A model generated the notes under the pieces. That model made no database searches. It was not told where the DNA came from and saw only the letters and a list, made by a program, of their open reading frames with translations. Position numbers and translations under genes: made by a program. A stretch of DNA of 64,000 nucleotides. Source: Parahaliea aestuarii (GTDB taxonomy: Bacteria; Pseudomonadota; Gammaproteobacteria; Pseudomonadales; Halieaceae). Location of the stretch: the NCBI RefSeq assembly GCF_008064635.1, contig NZ_VRYZ01000007.1, positions 1 through 64,000 on the forward strand, written 5' to 3'. Below, piece after piece: positions 63,815-64,000 of the stretch (the first letter of the stretch is position 1; each line of letters starts with the position of its first letter).

Positions 63815-64000
63815 GTGAGCGACTCCCGCGATAACATCTACGCCGAGCCGGTCGACCCCGCCCTGTTTCGTTTTGACGACAAGGTGGCCGAGGTCTTCCC
63901 CGACATGATCAAACGTTCGGTGCCCGGCTACACCACCATTGTGGCCATGACCGGCCTGCTGGCCGGGCGCTACGCCAGCCCCGGCAGCAAGCTCTACGAC
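63815..64000 (+). CDS. cmoA: Carboxy-S-adenosylmethionine synthase, 5' part only
   Basis: The first 62 codons of CmoA, which converts S-adenosylmethionine and prephenate to carboxy-SAM for the wobble modification cmo5U of t[23 protein letters not shown] is nearly identical to the E. coli segment ([20 protein letters not shown]). The start codon is GTG (63815), with CAAGGA eight bases upstream. The gene continues beyond the right edge; cmoB would be expected next. Confidence 0.95.
   Translation, partial: MSDSRDNIYAEPVDPALFRFDDKVAEVFPDMIKRSVPGYTTIVAMTGLLAGRYASPGSKLYD

Overview
The window looks like chromosomal DNA of a free-living, probably marine gammaproteobacterium. GC content is high, protein sequences match gammaproteobacterial forms closely (MinD, IlvC, CmoA), and the two large TonB-dependent receptors carry the EEVIVTAQKR N-terminus common in marine groups. 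The order ilvC, pssA, msrP, msrQ, 16S rRNA resembles what I recall from Pseudomonas. A Halieaceae/Cellvibrionales-type genome is my best guess, but it is an inference. I see no prophage, transposase, CRISPR array or tRNA gene.

Layout. 1-640: the 5' end of a 16S rRNA gene (minus strand) with its leader, boxA-like element and two tandem promoters. 650-5770: msrQ, msrP, pssA and ilvY (minus), then divergent ilvC. 5890-10763: an exported dipeptidase, minCDE, and a membrane GGDEF-EAL protein. 10822-17980: a DUF885 metalloprotein, a small exported protein, an MscS channel, an EVE-domain protein and a TonB-dependent receptor.

18063-40564 is the most interesting part. It holds every component of a Lap-type, c-di-GMP-gated surface adhesin system: an outer-membrane TolC-type exporter fused to an OmpA domain, the periplasmic protease LapG, the c-di-GMP receptor LapD, a LapA-like adhesin with a TAAG processing site, and the type I exporter pieces LapC and LapB with an embedded LuxR-type regulator. 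The two halves flank a complete type IV minor pilin operon (fimU/T, pilV, pilW, pilX, pilY1, pilE). Surface sensing by pili and adhesin retention are therefore encoded in one block.

40783-53293 is mostly housekeeping: threonine catabolism (kbl-tdh) with a divergent XRE-cupin regulator, heme A synthase, a LysR regulator divergent from a succinyl-CoA:3-ketoacid CoA-transferase (scoAB), an Uup-type ABC-F protein, a DUF2254 membrane protein, an aromatic/aspartate aminotransferase and PepD.

53369-63390 reads as a purine and purine-nucleoside acquisition region: NCS2 purine permease, purine phosphoribosyltransferase, an exported amidohydrolase/deaminase coupled to an apparently exported DUF985 cupin, a TonB-dependent receptor, a ureide-permease-like transporter, ribokinase and an exported purine nucleoside permease/phosphorylase-fold protein. 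Together they suggest outer-membrane uptake of nucleosides, periplasmic processing, and separate inner-membrane import of ribose and base. A pair of unusual inverted-repeat elements (55484-55755) sits between hpt and the cupin gene. The window ends in a small unknown gene and the start of cmoA.
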